Translations under genes and position numbers: made by a program
Assembly: GCF_036067295.1 (NCBI RefSeq)
Contig: NZ_CP107954.1
Span: 6,448,001-6,512,000 of the forward strand
Direction: 5' to 3'
Source of the DNA: Kribbella sp. NBC_00382
Lineage (GTDB): Bacteria; Actinomycetota; Actinomycetes; Propionibacteriales; Kribbellaceae
DNA length: 64,000 nucleotides
Notes under the pieces: generated by a model
The model's database searches: none
Told to the model about the DNA's origin: nothing
What the model saw: the letters and a program-made list of their open reading frames with translations, nothing else
Part shown: one piece after another, positions 50,670 through 59,577 of the stretch
Layout of the letters: each line of letters opens with the position of its first letter
How positions within the stretch are numbered: the first letter of the stretch is position 1

Positions 50670-51601
50670 GCGTGAAAGAAGCTGCTCCACCGAGAGCAGC
50701 GCCCAGGCAGCATGGGCAGACCGCCAAGCCCAGAAGGAGAAGCGGCCAGTGGTGGGTCCCGTGGCTGTTCCTCGCCCCGGCGCTGATCCTCTTCCTGTAC
50801 TTCAAGTTCATCCCGATGGCCCAGGCCGTCTCGATGTCCGTGCAGGAGGTCCGGCCCTACCTCGGCAACACCTGGGTCGGTACGGCGAACTACAGCGAGA
50901 TCCTCTCGTCGGACAGCTTCCGGTCGGCGATGGGCAACACCATCGTGCTGGCGATCGGCCAGACGTTCGGCTCGATGGTGCTCGGTTTCGGGCTGGCCCT
51001 GCTGGTGGAGGGCCAGACCCGCAAGCTCACCTTCATCCGATCGGCGGCGTTCCTGCCGGTCGTGGTGCCGCTCGCGGTGGTCGCCGAGCTCTGGCGGATC
51101 ATGTACCACCCCACGAGCGACGGCCTGCTCAACCAGTTGCTCGGGCTGATCGGGCTCGGTCCGTCGGGGTTCATCAACGACCCGGACACCTCGCTCGCAT
51201 CGATCGCTGTCACGGGGATCTGGCGGGGTGCGCCGTACGACATGATGATCTTCCTGGCCGGGCTGGCGGGCATCGACCGCGGCCTGTACGAGGCGGCGAC
51301 CGTCGACGGCGCGTCGACCAGGCAACGGATCCTGCACGTCACGCTGCCCGGACTGCGACCGGTGTTCGCGATTCTCTTCGTACTAGCCGCAGTGCGCGGA
51401 TTCCGTAGCTTCACCGAGGTCTTCCTGCTGACCAACGGCGGCCCGAACGGATCGACCGAGGTCGTGATGACGCTGATCTACAAGCTGGGGCTGGAACAGA
51501 ACCGGCTCGGCGTGGGCTCGGCCGGCGCAGTACTGCTGTTCGTCGCCACCCTCGTCCTGACCGTGTGCGTCCAGCTCCTGCGCAGAAGGAGAACCGCATG
51601 A
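50666..51601 (+). CDS. Sugar ABC transporter permease (MalF/UgpA type)
   Basis: This 311-residue permease starts at a GTG overlapping the binding-protein stop (GTGA). It has six spans, beginning WWVPWLFLAPALILFLYFKFIPM, and the coupling loop YEAATVDGASTRQRILHVTLPGLRPV. A basic 25-residue N-terminal tail precedes the first span. No ATPase gene is in the cluster, so a shared MsiK-type ATPase encoded elsewhere is expected, as is usual in actinomycetes. Confidence 0.92.
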   Translation: MSVKEAAPPRAAPRQHGQTAKPRRRSGQWWVPWLFLAPALILFLYFKFIPMAQAVSMSVQEVRPYLGNTWVGTANYSEILSSDSFRSAMGNTIVLAIGQTFGSMVLGFGLALLVEGQTRKLTFIRSAAFLPVVVPLAVVAELWRIMYHPTSDGLLNQLLGLIGLGPSGFINDPDTSLASIAVTGIWRGAPYDMMIFLAGLAGIDRGLYEAATVDGASTRQRILHVTLPGLRPVFAILFVLAAVRGFRSFTEVFLLTNGGPNGSTEVVMTLIYKLGLEQNRLGVGSAGAVLLFVATLVLTVCVQLLRRRRTA

Positions 51602-52464
51602 GCGCCGCCACCGAGACCGCCCTCGGCCTCACCGAGAGAACAGGGCCGGTCGCAAAAGCCATCAAGTTCGTCGTCTACGCCGGACTGTTCGTCGTCTTCG
51701 CCGGTCCGTTGCTCGCGCTGCTGGTCAGTTCGTTCAACCACGTGTCCGACCCGACGCAGCTGAGCATCATCCCGAAGAGCCCGACGCTGGACAACTTCCG
51801 GGTCGCGTTCGACCACGGCGTACTGCGCTATCTGGCGAACTCGTTCTTCGTCGTCGGCTTCGGGCTGCTGCTCCAGGTCGCGGTCTCCGTTCTTGCGGGC
51901 TACGCCCTGGCCCGCAAGAAGTTCCGCTTCATGACCCTGGTGATGGTCGCGATCCTCGCCACGATGATGTTGCCCGAGGAGATCCTCGCGCTGCCGTTGA
52001 CACTCGTCCTCGCCGACCTGCCGCTCGTCCATCTCAACCTGATGGGCACGCTGGCCGGGATGATCGTGCCGCTCGGTGCGTGGGCATTCTCGATCCTGGT
52101 GATGACCGAATTCATGAAGGATGTGCCACCCGAGCTGGAGGAGGCGGCCCGGATCGACGGCGCCGGCGAGTTCCGGATCTTCGCGCAGATCATCCTGCCG
52201 TTGTGCAAGCCGGCCCTCGGCGTGATCGGCGTGTTCGGCTTCACGATGATCTGGGACCAGTACCTGCTGCCGTTGCTGGTGGCAACCAATTCGAACGCCT
52301 ACACGTTGCCGTTGGCGCTGCGGACGCTGCGGATCGACCCGGTCGTCACGCCTGGTGTGGTGATGGCCGCGTCTTTGCTCGCTCTGCTTCCATCGGTAGT
52401 GGTGTTCCTGTTGTTCCAGCGTTCCTTCGCCCGCGGCCTGACCGCCGGCGCCCTGAAAGGCTGA
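51598..52464 (+). CDS. Sugar ABC transporter permease (MalG/UgpE type)
   Basis: This is the second permease, 288 residues, with the ATG overlapping the previous stop (ATGA). The coupling loop is LEEAARIDGAGEFRIFAQIILPLCKPAL, and the C-terminus RSFARGLTAGALKG is the hallmark of MalG-type sugar permeases. Six spans are visible. The fucosidase gene follows 6 nt later. Confidence 0.93.
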   Translation: MSAATETALGLTERTGPVAKAIKFVVYAGLFVVFAGPLLALLVSSFNHVSDPTQLSIIPKSPTLDNFRVAFDHGVLRYLANSFFVVGFGLLLQVAVSVLAGYALARKKFRFMTLVMVAILATMMLPEEILALPLTLVLADLPLVHLNLMGTLAGMIVPLGAWAFSILVMTEFMKDVPPELEEAARIDGAGEFRIFAQIILPLCKPALGVIGVFGFTMIWDQYLLPLLVATNSNAYTLPLALRTLRIDPVVTPGVVMAASLLALLPSVVVFLLFQRSFARGLTAGALKG

Positions 52465-52470
52465 TGCGAG

Positions 52471-53757
52471 ATGTCCAAGGAGTGGTTCCGGCACGACCGG
52501 TTCGGCATGTTCGTCCACTGGGGCCTGTACGCGCTGCCGGCCCGGCACGAGTGGGTGAAGAACCGCGAGCGGATGACGGATGCGCAGTACGACCGGTACT
52601 TCGAACGCTTCGACCCCGATCTGTACGACCCGCGTGAGTGGGCGAAGTCGGCGAGACGGGCCGGGATGCGGTACGTCGTACTGACGACCAAGCACCACGA
52701 CGGCTTCTGCCTGTGGGACAGCGCGCTGACCGAGTACAAGGTGACCAACACCCCGTACGGCCGCGACCTGCTGCAGCCGTTCGTCGAGGCGTGCCGGGCC
52801 GAGGGACTCAGGGTCGGTTTCTACCATTCGCTGATCGACTGGCATCACCCGTCGTTCCCGATCGACGCCGTGCATCCGCAGCGTGATGACGAGGAGGCGA
52901 AGGCGCAGGCGGCCGGGCGTGACATCGCGGAGTACCGGAAGTATCTGCACGGTCAGGTCAGGGAGCTGCTGACCGACTTCGGGCAGATCGACTACCTCTT
53001 CTTCGACTTCTCGTACGCCGGCCGCCCGGACATGTGGGGCGGCAAGGGCGCTGAGGACTGGGGTTCCGAGGAGTTGCTCGCGATGGTCCGCGAACTGCAG
53101 CCCGACATCCTGGTCAACGATCGCACCGGGCTGCCCGGTGACTTCGTGACGCCGGAGCAGTACCAGCCGGCCGGTCCGATGGAAGGTCCGGACGGGCCGA
53201 TCGCGTGGGAGGCGTGCCAGACGCTCAACGGGAGCTGGGGCTACGACCGGGACAACTTCGACTACAAGAGTCCCGATCTGCTCGTCCGGATGTTGATCGA
53301 CGGCGTCGCGAAGGACGGCAACCTGCTGCTCAACGTCGGACCGACCGGCCGAGGGCTGATCGATCCGATCGCTGAAGCAACTCTCGCCGCGATCGGCGAT
53401 TGGGTGCATCTGCACGAGCGGTCGATCCGGGGTGCGGGTGCTTCGCAGTACGTCGCTCCGCCCGATTGCCGCTACACCCAGAACGGCGACCGGCTCTATC
53501 TGCACTTGTTCAGCTGGCCCTTCAAGCACGTTCACCTGCCTGACCTGGCCGGCCGGGTCCGCTACGCGCAGCTGCTCTCGGACGCGTCCGAGATCCACCT
53601 GATCGAGCCCGACCCGAGTCGCATCGCCGAGCACACCCAGCCCGGCGGCCAGCCGCCCGGAACCCTGACGCTCCAACTCCCGGTACGCCGTCCCGAGGTC
53701 GCTGTACCGGTCATCGAACTGTTCCTCGACCCAACCGCCTCTGGGGAGAACTCATGA
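52471..53757 (+). CDS. Alpha-L-fucosidase (GH29), cytoplasmic
   Basis: This 428-residue enzyme lacks a signal peptide, so it should act on imported oligosaccharides. GH29 features are FGMFVHWGLYALPA (16-18 HWG), TKHHDGFCLWDS (75-84), and the nucleophile region IDYLFFDFSYAG with Asp179. A C-terminal beta-sandwich follows. The acid/base residue of GH29 is poorly conserved and I do not assign it. It sits between the importer and the lyases, and its stop overlaps the first lyase ATG. Confidence 0.88.
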   Translation: MSKEWFRHDRFGMFVHWGLYALPARHEWVKNRERMTDAQYDRYFERFDPDLYDPREWAKSARRAGMRYVVLTTKHHDGFCLWDSALTEYKVTNTPYGRDLLQPFVEACRAEGLRVGFYHSLIDWHHPSFPIDAVHPQRDDEEAKAQAAGRDIAEYRKYLHGQVRELLTDFGQIDYLFFDFSYAGRPDMWGGKGAEDWGSEELLAMVRELQPDILVNDRTGLPGDFVTPEQYQPAGPMEGPDGPIAWEACQTLNGSWGYDRDNFDYKSPDLLVRMLIDGVAKDGNLLLNVGPTGRGLIDPIAEATLAAIGDWVHLHERSIRGAGASQYVAPPDCRYTQNGDRLYLHLFSWPFKHVHLPDLAGRVRYAQLLSDASEIHLIEPDPSRIAEHTQPGGQPPGTLTLQLPVRRPEVAVPVIELFLDPTASGENS

Positions 53758-55187
53758 ATCGCCGTACGTTTCTCGCCGTCGGCACAGCCGCCGGAGTGGC
53801 AGGTGTCTCCATGACCGGCACGCTGCCCGCCATCGCCCACCGCCGCGATCGCCGGTACGTCCGTACGCTGGACGAATTGCGGCGCGCGCTCGGCACCGCC
53901 GTACCGGGCACCGTCATCACCGTTGCCGACGGCCACTATCCCGTGCCGGCCGGAGCGCCGATCGCGATCACCGGCAAACGTGGCGCACCCGGTGTGCCGA
54001 TCACCATCCGGGCCGAGTCGCCGGGTGGGGTGGTGCTGACCGGTGAGCAGAGTTTCGTGCTGACCGGGTCGTCGGACATCACCCTCAGTGGGTTTGGGTT
54101 CCGGCAGAGCACCACGCTGGACCTCCCGCCGGACTGCCGGCGGATCCGGCTCACCCGGAACGACTTCCAGTTGGCCGACATCGAGGGCCTGCACTGGCTG
54201 ATGGTCCGTGCCGACCACTCGACGATCGATCACAACGCGTTCCACGGCAAGACGACGCTGGGCATCTTCCTCGGGGTCGAAGGCGCCGGGACCGATGAGA
54301 TGGCCACCGGCGTCCACATCTATCGCAACCACTTCAGCGACCACAGCTTCCCCGGCGACAACGGTGGTGAGCCGATCCGGCTCGGAGTCAGCCCGCGCGC
54401 GTTGTCGAAGGCCAGTGCGGTGGTCGAGTTCAACCTGTTCGAGCGCGCCAACGGCGACCCGGAAGCGATCTCGGTGAAGTCGACCGGCAACATCATCCGG
54501 CACAACACGATCCGCGACAGCCTCGGCGGGATCGTGCTGCGGCACGGCAACGCGAACTGGATCGAAGGCAACTATCTGCTGGACGGCAAGAACGGGATCC
54601 GGATCTACGGCAACGACCACTGGATCGTGAACAACTACCTCGAGCGGATCGCCGGCTCCGGCATCGTGCTGGGCAGCGGGAGCGTGCGCGACCACCTGCC
54701 GGGGGAGACGCCGGAGTCGCGGCGTGGCAACGACGCGCCGGACGGGGTGCGGATCGCGTTGAACACCGTGCTGGACAGCACGACCGCGATCAGCGGCGAG
54801 AGCCATCGGACCATTCCGCCGCTCGGTTGCTGGATCACGGACAATCTCTTGGTGGCTGACAACGCTGGGCAACACGTGAACATGCCGTTCCAGGAGGGCA
54901 TCAGCTGGTCCGGCAACCTCCATTGGGGCGCGGCGACGGACGGGAACGCGCCGGCGGGCAGCTTCAACCGGGCGGATCCGAAGCTGGCGGCGGGAGCGGA
55001 CGGGATCCGCCGGCTCACCGCGGGCAGCCCCGCGATCAACGCTGCCAGTCGGTCGTACCGAGACATCGACTTCGATCTGGACGGCGATCGCCGGACCGGC
55101 CGGGTCGACGTCGGCGCCGACGAGTACTCGAGGCGGCGGCCGGTACTGCGCCCGCTCACGGCGGCCGAGGTCGGACCGAACGCGTGA
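53754..55187 (+). CDS. PL6-type polysaccharide lyase, first copy (Tat-exported)
   Basis: This 477-residue right-handed beta-helix protein has a twin-arginine signal (MNRRTFLAVGTAAGVAGVSMTGTLPAIA). The conserved PL6 (alginate lyase/chondroitinase B) block is present: NGGEPIRLG (203-211), NGDPEAISVKS with Lys242 as probable base, and VLRHGN with Arg263, followed by GNYLLDGKNGIRIYGNDHWIVNNY. Family 6 lyases cleave mannuronate- or iduronate-containing chains by beta-elimination using Ca2+. The substrate here could be alginate, dermatan-like or another uronate polymer. It is paralogous to the product at 56056. Confidence 0.85.
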   Translation: MNRRTFLAVGTAAGVAGVSMTGTLPAIAHRRDRRYVRTLDELRRALGTAVPGTVITVADGHYPVPAGAPIAITGKRGAPGVPITIRAESPGGVVLTGEQSFVLTGSSDITLSGFGFRQSTTLDLPPDCRRIRLTRNDFQLADIEGLHWLMVRADHSTIDHNAFHGKTTLGIFLGVEGAGTDEMATGVHIYRNHFSDHSFPGDNGGEPIRLGVSPRALSKASAVVEFNLFERANGDPEAISVKSTGNIIRHNTIRDSLGGIVLRHGNANWIEGNYLLDGKNGIRIYGNDHWIVNNYLERIAGSGIVLGSGSVRDHLPGETPESRRGNDAPDGVRIALNTVLDSTTAISGESHRTIPPLGCWITDNLLVADNAGQHVNMPFQEGISWSGNLHWGAATDGNAPAGSFNRADPKLAAGADGIRRLTAGSPAINAASRSYRDIDFDLDGDRRTGRVDVGADEYSRRRPVLRPLTAAEVGPNA

Positions 55188-56044
55188 TGAAGACCCAGGA
55201 GCGCAGTGCCATCACCAGGCGGGAGGACGAGTTGATCCGCACGCATCTGGACCGTCTCCGGCTGGATCTCGTCGTCGCGGCCAGGATCACGAAGGTTCAC
55301 CGCGAATGGTCCCGGCCGCTGCAGCCCGATCCGTTCTCGCGGCTGTACCTGATCCTCGAAGGCGAGGGCCGGCTGGTAGTGGGGGAGCAGGAGCTGTACC
55401 CGAAGCCGGGTGAGCTCTGCTACCTGCCGGCGGACGTACCGGTGTCGTACGAGACGGTCAGCGACAACGTGTTCCGCAAGCACTGGCTGCACTTCTCCGC
55501 GCTGATCGGCGACCGGGACATCGGCGAGCTGTTGTCGTTGCCGTACATCGTGCAGAGCAAGGCGCCGGCTGAGGCGGCGACGCTGTTCGAGCAGGTCGGC
55601 GCTGCCGATCGGGATCCGCCGAGTCTGGCGACGCCGCTGCGGTTGCGGTCCGCGTTGACCGCGCTGTTCGCGCACTACCTGGACAGTGCGCCGGCCGGGT
55701 CGGTGCGGTTGGCGCAGCAGCAGACCGAGGAGACCAGCGTCGTCCAGTACATCCAGCAGAACCTCGGCACGGCGTTGTCGGTCGAGGAGCTGGCCGCGCA
55801 GTTCGGGCAGGACCTGGCGACGTTCGTCCGGCGGTTCCGGACGGAGTTCGGGTTGTCGCCGAAGCAGTACATCAAACGGGTCCGGATCGAGTGGGCGCAG
55901 CGCGAGCTCGCCTCGACCACCCGGCCGATGGAGGAGATCGCGGCCGAGGTCGGGATGGACCAGTCGTACTTCTCCAAGGTGTTCCGTCAAGTCAGCTCGG
56001 TGACGCCGAGCGAATACCGGAAGCTGTACCGCCCCAACGGTTGA
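55187..56044 (+). CDS. AraC-family transcriptional regulator
   Basis: This 285-residue regulator has an N-terminal cupin-like sensor domain (FSRLYLILEGEGRLVVGEQELYPKPGELCYLPADVPVSYE) and a C-terminal double helix-turn-helix (LSVEELAAQFGQDLATFVRRFRTEFGLSPKQYIKRVRIEWAQRELASTTRPMEEIAAEVGMDQSYFSKVFRQVSSVTPSEYRKLY). The ATG shares one base with the lyase stop (TGATG); the adjoining GTG is an alternative. Lying between two lyase genes, it probably activates the cluster in response to a breakdown product. Confidence 0.92.
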   Translation: MKTQERSAITRREDELIRTHLDRLRLDLVVAARITKVHREWSRPLQPDPFSRLYLILEGEGRLVVGEQELYPKPGELCYLPADVPVSYETVSDNVFRKHWLHFSALIGDRDIGELLSLPYIVQSKAPAEAATLFEQVGAADRDPPSLATPLRLRSALTALFAHYLDSAPAGSVRLAQQQTEETSVVQYIQQNLGTALSVEELAAQFGQDLATFVRRFRTEFGLSPKQYIKRVRIEWAQRELASTTRPMEEIAAEVGMDQSYFSKVFRQVSSVTPSEYRKLYRPNG

Positions 56045-56055
56045 GGAGACTTGTC

Positions 56056-57483
56056 ATGGATCGTCGTGCTTTTCTGATCGGCGGCATCGCTGTCGCTGCG
56101 GTCGGTGCCTCGCAGATACCAAGACCGAGATCGGCGGCCGCTCAGGCGACTGCCTTGGTCACATCTTTGTCCCAGCTTCAGTCCGCCATCAACTCCGCGA
56201 CCGCCGGTACTACGATCACGCTGGCGAACGGGACATACGCCGTGAACTCGCCGATCACGATCACCGGCCGCAACGGAACCAGTTCGGCGCCGATCACCAT
56301 CCAGGCGGAGACCCGGGGCGGCGTGACGCTGACCGGCAGCCAGACCTTCGTGTTCTCGAACTCGTCGTACGTCACGATCAGTGGTTTCAGCTTCCGCCAG
56401 GCCACCACGCTGGATCTGGCGGCCAACAGCTTCCGGCTCCGGCTGACCCGCAACGACTTTCAGCTCGCCTCGACCGTCGGCCACTCGGTCGTCGTCCGCG
56501 GCAACGACGTGAAGATCGACCGGAACGTGTTCCATGACAAGTCGACGGCCGGCTGCTACCTGGTGATTGACGGCCCGTCCGGCGATGACGTGATCGCACA
56601 GCGGACCTACATCCTGCGCAACTACTTCCGGGATCACTCGTTCACCGGCTCGAACGGTGGTGAGCCGATCCGGCTCGGGGTCAGCAGCCGCGCGCTGGCC
56701 ACCGCAGACGCGACCGTCGAGTACAACTTGTTCGAACGGGTGAACGGCGATCCCGAGGCGATTTCGGTGAAGTCGTCCGGCAACACGATCCGCTACAACA
56801 CGGTGCGCTCGTCCACCGGCGGGATCGTCCTGCGACACGGCAACGGGAACCGGGTCGAGAGCAACTATCTGCTTGCTGGTGGCAATGGCATCCGCATCTA
56901 CGGCAACGATCATCTGATCGTCAACAACTACGTCAGCGACGTAGCCAGTGCCGGCATCACCCTCGGCAGCGGCACCGAACGCGATCACACCCCCGGTGAG
57001 TCGGAGGAGTCGCGCCGAGGCAACGACGCTCCCGACCGGGTGACGATCACCCTCAACACCCTCCGCAACAACACCCAGGCAATCGCCGGTGAAAGCCAAC
57101 GCACGATCCAACCCCTAGCCTGCAAGATCACCGACAACCTCCTGGTCGGCTCCAGCGGTGTGTTGACCGACCTGCCCTATCAGCAAGGCATCACTTTCTC
57201 CGGCAACATCCTGTGGGGCGCCGCCGCCAACGGAACCATCCCGTCATCCGGCTTCACCAGAGCAGACCCTCAGCTGGCTGCGGGTGGTGACGGCATCTAC
57301 CGGCTAGGGTCCGCCAGCGCCGCCATCAACGCAGCGAGCGTCAACCACGCCAGCGAGGTCACCGACGACCTCGACGGCCAGACCCGTACCGCGCCGTACG
57401 ACGTCGGTGCCGACGAATACTCAACCGCCACGCCGGTACGTCATCCGCTGACCTCTGCCGACGTAGGCCCCGGCGCCGCCTGA
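56056..57483 (+). CDS. PL6-type polysaccharide lyase, second copy (exported)
   Basis: This 475-residue paralogue of the 53754 product starts MDRRAFLIGGIAVAAVGAS, with a twin-Arg-like signal, behind GAGGAGA. It keeps NGGEPIRLG, NGDPEAISVKS and VLRHGN with the same spacing, so both copies should be active. The two differ mostly in the N-terminal strands and loop residues (for example GCYLVIDGPSGDD against GIFLGVEGAGTDE), which may alter substrate preference. It is the last gene of the cluster. Confidence 0.85.
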   Translation: MDRRAFLIGGIAVAAVGASQIPRPRSAAAQATALVTSLSQLQSAINSATAGTTITLANGTYAVNSPITITGRNGTSSAPITIQAETRGGVTLTGSQTFVFSNSSYVTISGFSFRQATTLDLAANSFRLRLTRNDFQLASTVGHSVVVRGNDVKIDRNVFHDKSTAGCYLVIDGPSGDDVIAQRTYILRNYFRDHSFTGSNGGEPIRLGVSSRALATADATVEYNLFERVNGDPEAISVKSSGNTIRYNTVRSSTGGIVLRHGNGNRVESNYLLAGGNGIRIYGNDHLIVNNYVSDVASAGITLGSGTERDHTPGESEESRRGNDAPDRVTITLNTLRNNTQAIAGESQRTIQPLACKITDNLLVGSSGVLTDLPYQQGITFSGNILWGAAANGTIPSSGFTRADPQLAAGGDGIYRLGSASAAINAASVNHASEVTDDLDGQTRTAPYDVGADEYSTATPVRHPLTSADVGPGAA

Positions 57484-57775
57484 CCAGCTGCCGTTGGCCG
57501 GCCCCGGTCGCTCAAGGCGGGGCTGGCGTGGATGCGGGGTGCTCGCGTAAGGGTGACTGTGGTGCGCGGGCTCCCGCTGAGGGGTCCGAGCCAGAGGGTC
57601 CCATGGCTGGGTGGCTCGTGCTACGGGGTGACGATGGCAAGGTCGGGCGGATTTGTTGCTGAGGGCAGCGCACGCATCGCCGGGCCATCAATCGGCCAGG
57701 GGATGGCGGCTGGCTCGGCGTGTCGGGTGCATTGGCGGGGCGTTTGATGGGCTGGCGGTCCGGCCCTGTTCGCCA

Positions 57776-57855
57776 TGCACGCCTAACTCGGCGGGCGAAC
57801 GCTTGCCTCGGCGTGTCGGGGCGGTTCGCCGGGGTTGTGCGTGCGCGGCAGTCCG
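57776..57855 (+). repeat. Direct repeat copy 1 (about 80 bp)
   Basis: This copy matches 58021-58100 closely, with 14-bp identical core CTCGGCGTGTCGGG at 57807-57820. A further copy of only the core lies at 57714-57727. The two long copies are 245 bp apart. Confidence 0.85.
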
Positions 57856-58020
57856 CCGGTCGCGGGCCCGACCGGCCTTGGTGGTGGGGTGGCTGGTTGG
57901 CCGGTTTTGGCGACTTTGTGCTCGATGTGAGCAGATCGGGCGCCGGGAAATGCTCAGGTGGTGCTCAAGGTGCCTCGGGCCACTGGCTTGGGCCCGGTTC
58001 GCCGCCGGATCGGGTCCCGG

Positions 58021-58100
58021 TGCATACCCAACTCGGCGGGTAATCGCTTGCCTCGGCGTGTCGGGGTGGTTCGTGGGGGTTGTGCGTGCGTAACGGTCCG
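58021..58100 (+). repeat. Direct repeat copy 2 (about 80 bp)
   Basis: Second copy of the 57776-57855 repeat, core at 58052-58065. Differences are scattered substitutions with no length change, so the copies are not brand-new. Confidence 0.85.
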
Positions 58101-58146
58101 GGCTGGCCAACTCCACAGGCCCGGCCGCCCGCTGCCTACCTGAGGC

Positions 58147-59523
58147 TTAGACCAGCACGGTTGGTTGGGTGTTGCCCGCCTCCGTGATGCCGCGGCGCAT
58201 GTCGACGCGGGTGAGGAGGACTAGGCCGACCACGAAGAAGAGGCCGAGGGCGACGATGGCCGGGCGGTAGGAGCCGGTGATCTGGTGGACCAGGCCGAAG
58301 ACGAGGGTGCCGAGCCACGAGGTACCGCGTTCGCCTGCTTGGTACAGGCTGAAGTACTCGGCCTCGCGGCCTCGGGGGATCAGCTGGCTGAAGGCTGAGC
58401 GGGAGAGGGCTTGGGTGCCGCCCAGGACGATGCCGATGGCGGCGCCCATCGCCAGGAACGGCGCGATCTGGTGCGCGGGGAGCAGGAAGCCGGCGATGAC
58501 GATCAGCATCCAGACGACCAGGCCGCCCATGATCGTGTTCTTGGTGCCGTACCTCTTGGCGAACCGGCCGAAGGCGAGCGCGCCGAAGAACGCGATGAAC
58601 TGGACCAGCAGGATGGTCATGATCAGGATCTGGGTCTCGAACCCGAGCTGCTTCTCCCCGTACGTCGAGGAGACCGAGATGACGGTCTGGATGCCGTCGT
58701 TGAAGAACAGGTACGCGACCAGGAACAGCAACGTCATCGGATAGGTCCGCACGTGCTTCAACGTCGCGAACAGCTGCCCGAAGCTCTGCCGGATCAGGTT
58801 CCCGCCACCGACCTGTACGACGTTCGCCGGCGGACGGTTCTTGAGCTTGCGGTACGGGATGAAGGTGAACAGCCCCCACCACAGCCCGGCGCTGAGCAGA
58901 CTCAGCCGGACCGCGGTCGCCTTGTCCATGCCGAGCGCGTCGTGCGCGGTGACGACCCCGAGGTTGATCGCCAGCAGGATGAAGCCGCCGAGGTACCCGA
59001 AGGCCCAGGCCCGGGACGACACGTCGTCGCGGTCATCCGGCCCGGCGATGTCGATCAGGATCGAGTCGTAGACCACCAGCGACGACCCGAGACACAGATT
59101 GCCGAGGAACAGCAGCAGCGCGCCGAGCGCCCACCGCCCGTCGGTGACGAAGACCATGCAGCAGGCCGCGAGCGCGCCGGCCCAGGCGAAACCGCACATC
59201 AGCAGCTTCTTGCGCGGCGACCGGTCCGCGATCGCGCCGACGATCGGCAGGACGAGCGCCGAGAGCAGGGTGGCGACCGTGACGACGTAGAACGCGAGCG
59301 AGCCGGGCGAGATGCCGAGCCCGAGGACGTGCAGGTTGGTGGTACAGGGGTCATCCGTCGTGCCGACCCGGCCACAGGCGGCGGTCTCGGCGACCGAGGT
59401 CAGGTACGGCGCGAAGAGCACCGTGCCGACCGTCGTCACGTAGCCGGAGTTGGCCCAGTCGTACAGGCTGAAGCCCCAGTACTCACGTTTGTCGACACTC
59501 GCCGGGGCCGAGAGAATTCCCAT
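58147..59523 (-). CDS. UMF1/Atg22-like MFS transporter
   Basis: This 458-residue transporter begins REYWGFSLYDWANSGYVTTVGTVLFAPYL, the signature start of the UMF1/Atg22-like group (YDWANSAY). About 12 spans are visible, with AIADRSPRKKLLM as the MFS loop motif. An external Cys-containing loop (AACGRVGTTDDPCTTN) lies between spans 1 and 2. Related yeast Atg22 exports amino acids from the vacuole; bacterial substrates are unknown. Confidence 0.9.
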   Translation of the reverse strand: MGILSAPASVDKREYWGFSLYDWANSGYVTTVGTVLFAPYLTSVAETAACGRVGTTDDPCTTNLHVLGLGISPGSLAFYVVTVATLLSALVLPIVGAIADRSPRKKLLMCGFAWAGALAACCMVFVTDGRWALGALLLFLGNLCLGSSLVVYDSILIDIAGPDDRDDVSSRAWAFGYLGGFILLAINLGVVTAHDALGMDKATAVRLSLLSAGLWWGLFTFIPYRKLKNRPPANVVQVGGGNLIRQSFGQLFATLKHVRTYPMTLLFLVAYLFFNDGIQTVISVSSTYGEKQLGFETQILIMTILLVQFIAFFGALAFGRFAKRYGTKNTIMGGLVVWMLIVIAGFLLPAHQIAPFLAMGAAIGIVLGGTQALSRSAFSQLIPRGREAEYFSLYQAGERGTSWLGTLVFGLVHQITGSYRPAIVALGLFFVVGLVLLTRVDMRRGITEAGNTQPTVLV

Positions 59524-59577
59524 GCGGAGGAGTGTGTCAGGTGTGAGGGATGACGCGGCATCTTCTTCGGTAACACT

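Larger units (their letters stand above)
57484..58146. other. Non-coding region with direct repeats
   Basis: About 660 nt without a credible gene. Overlapping open frames on both strands have skewed Arg/Pro/Gly/Ser composition and no ribosome sites. It holds two long direct repeats and a shorter third copy of their core (annotated separately). The composition is G-rich on the plus strand. It separates the lyase cluster from a convergent transporter gene and could include a terminator for both. Confidence 0.65.

Noticed and set aside
51478..53676. 732-residue minus-strand open frame
   Set aside because: Antisense to the permease and fucosidase genes; shadow composition.
57688..58116. 142-residue minus-strand frame in the direct-repeat region
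   Set aside because: Low-complexity composition, spans both repeats, no start signal.
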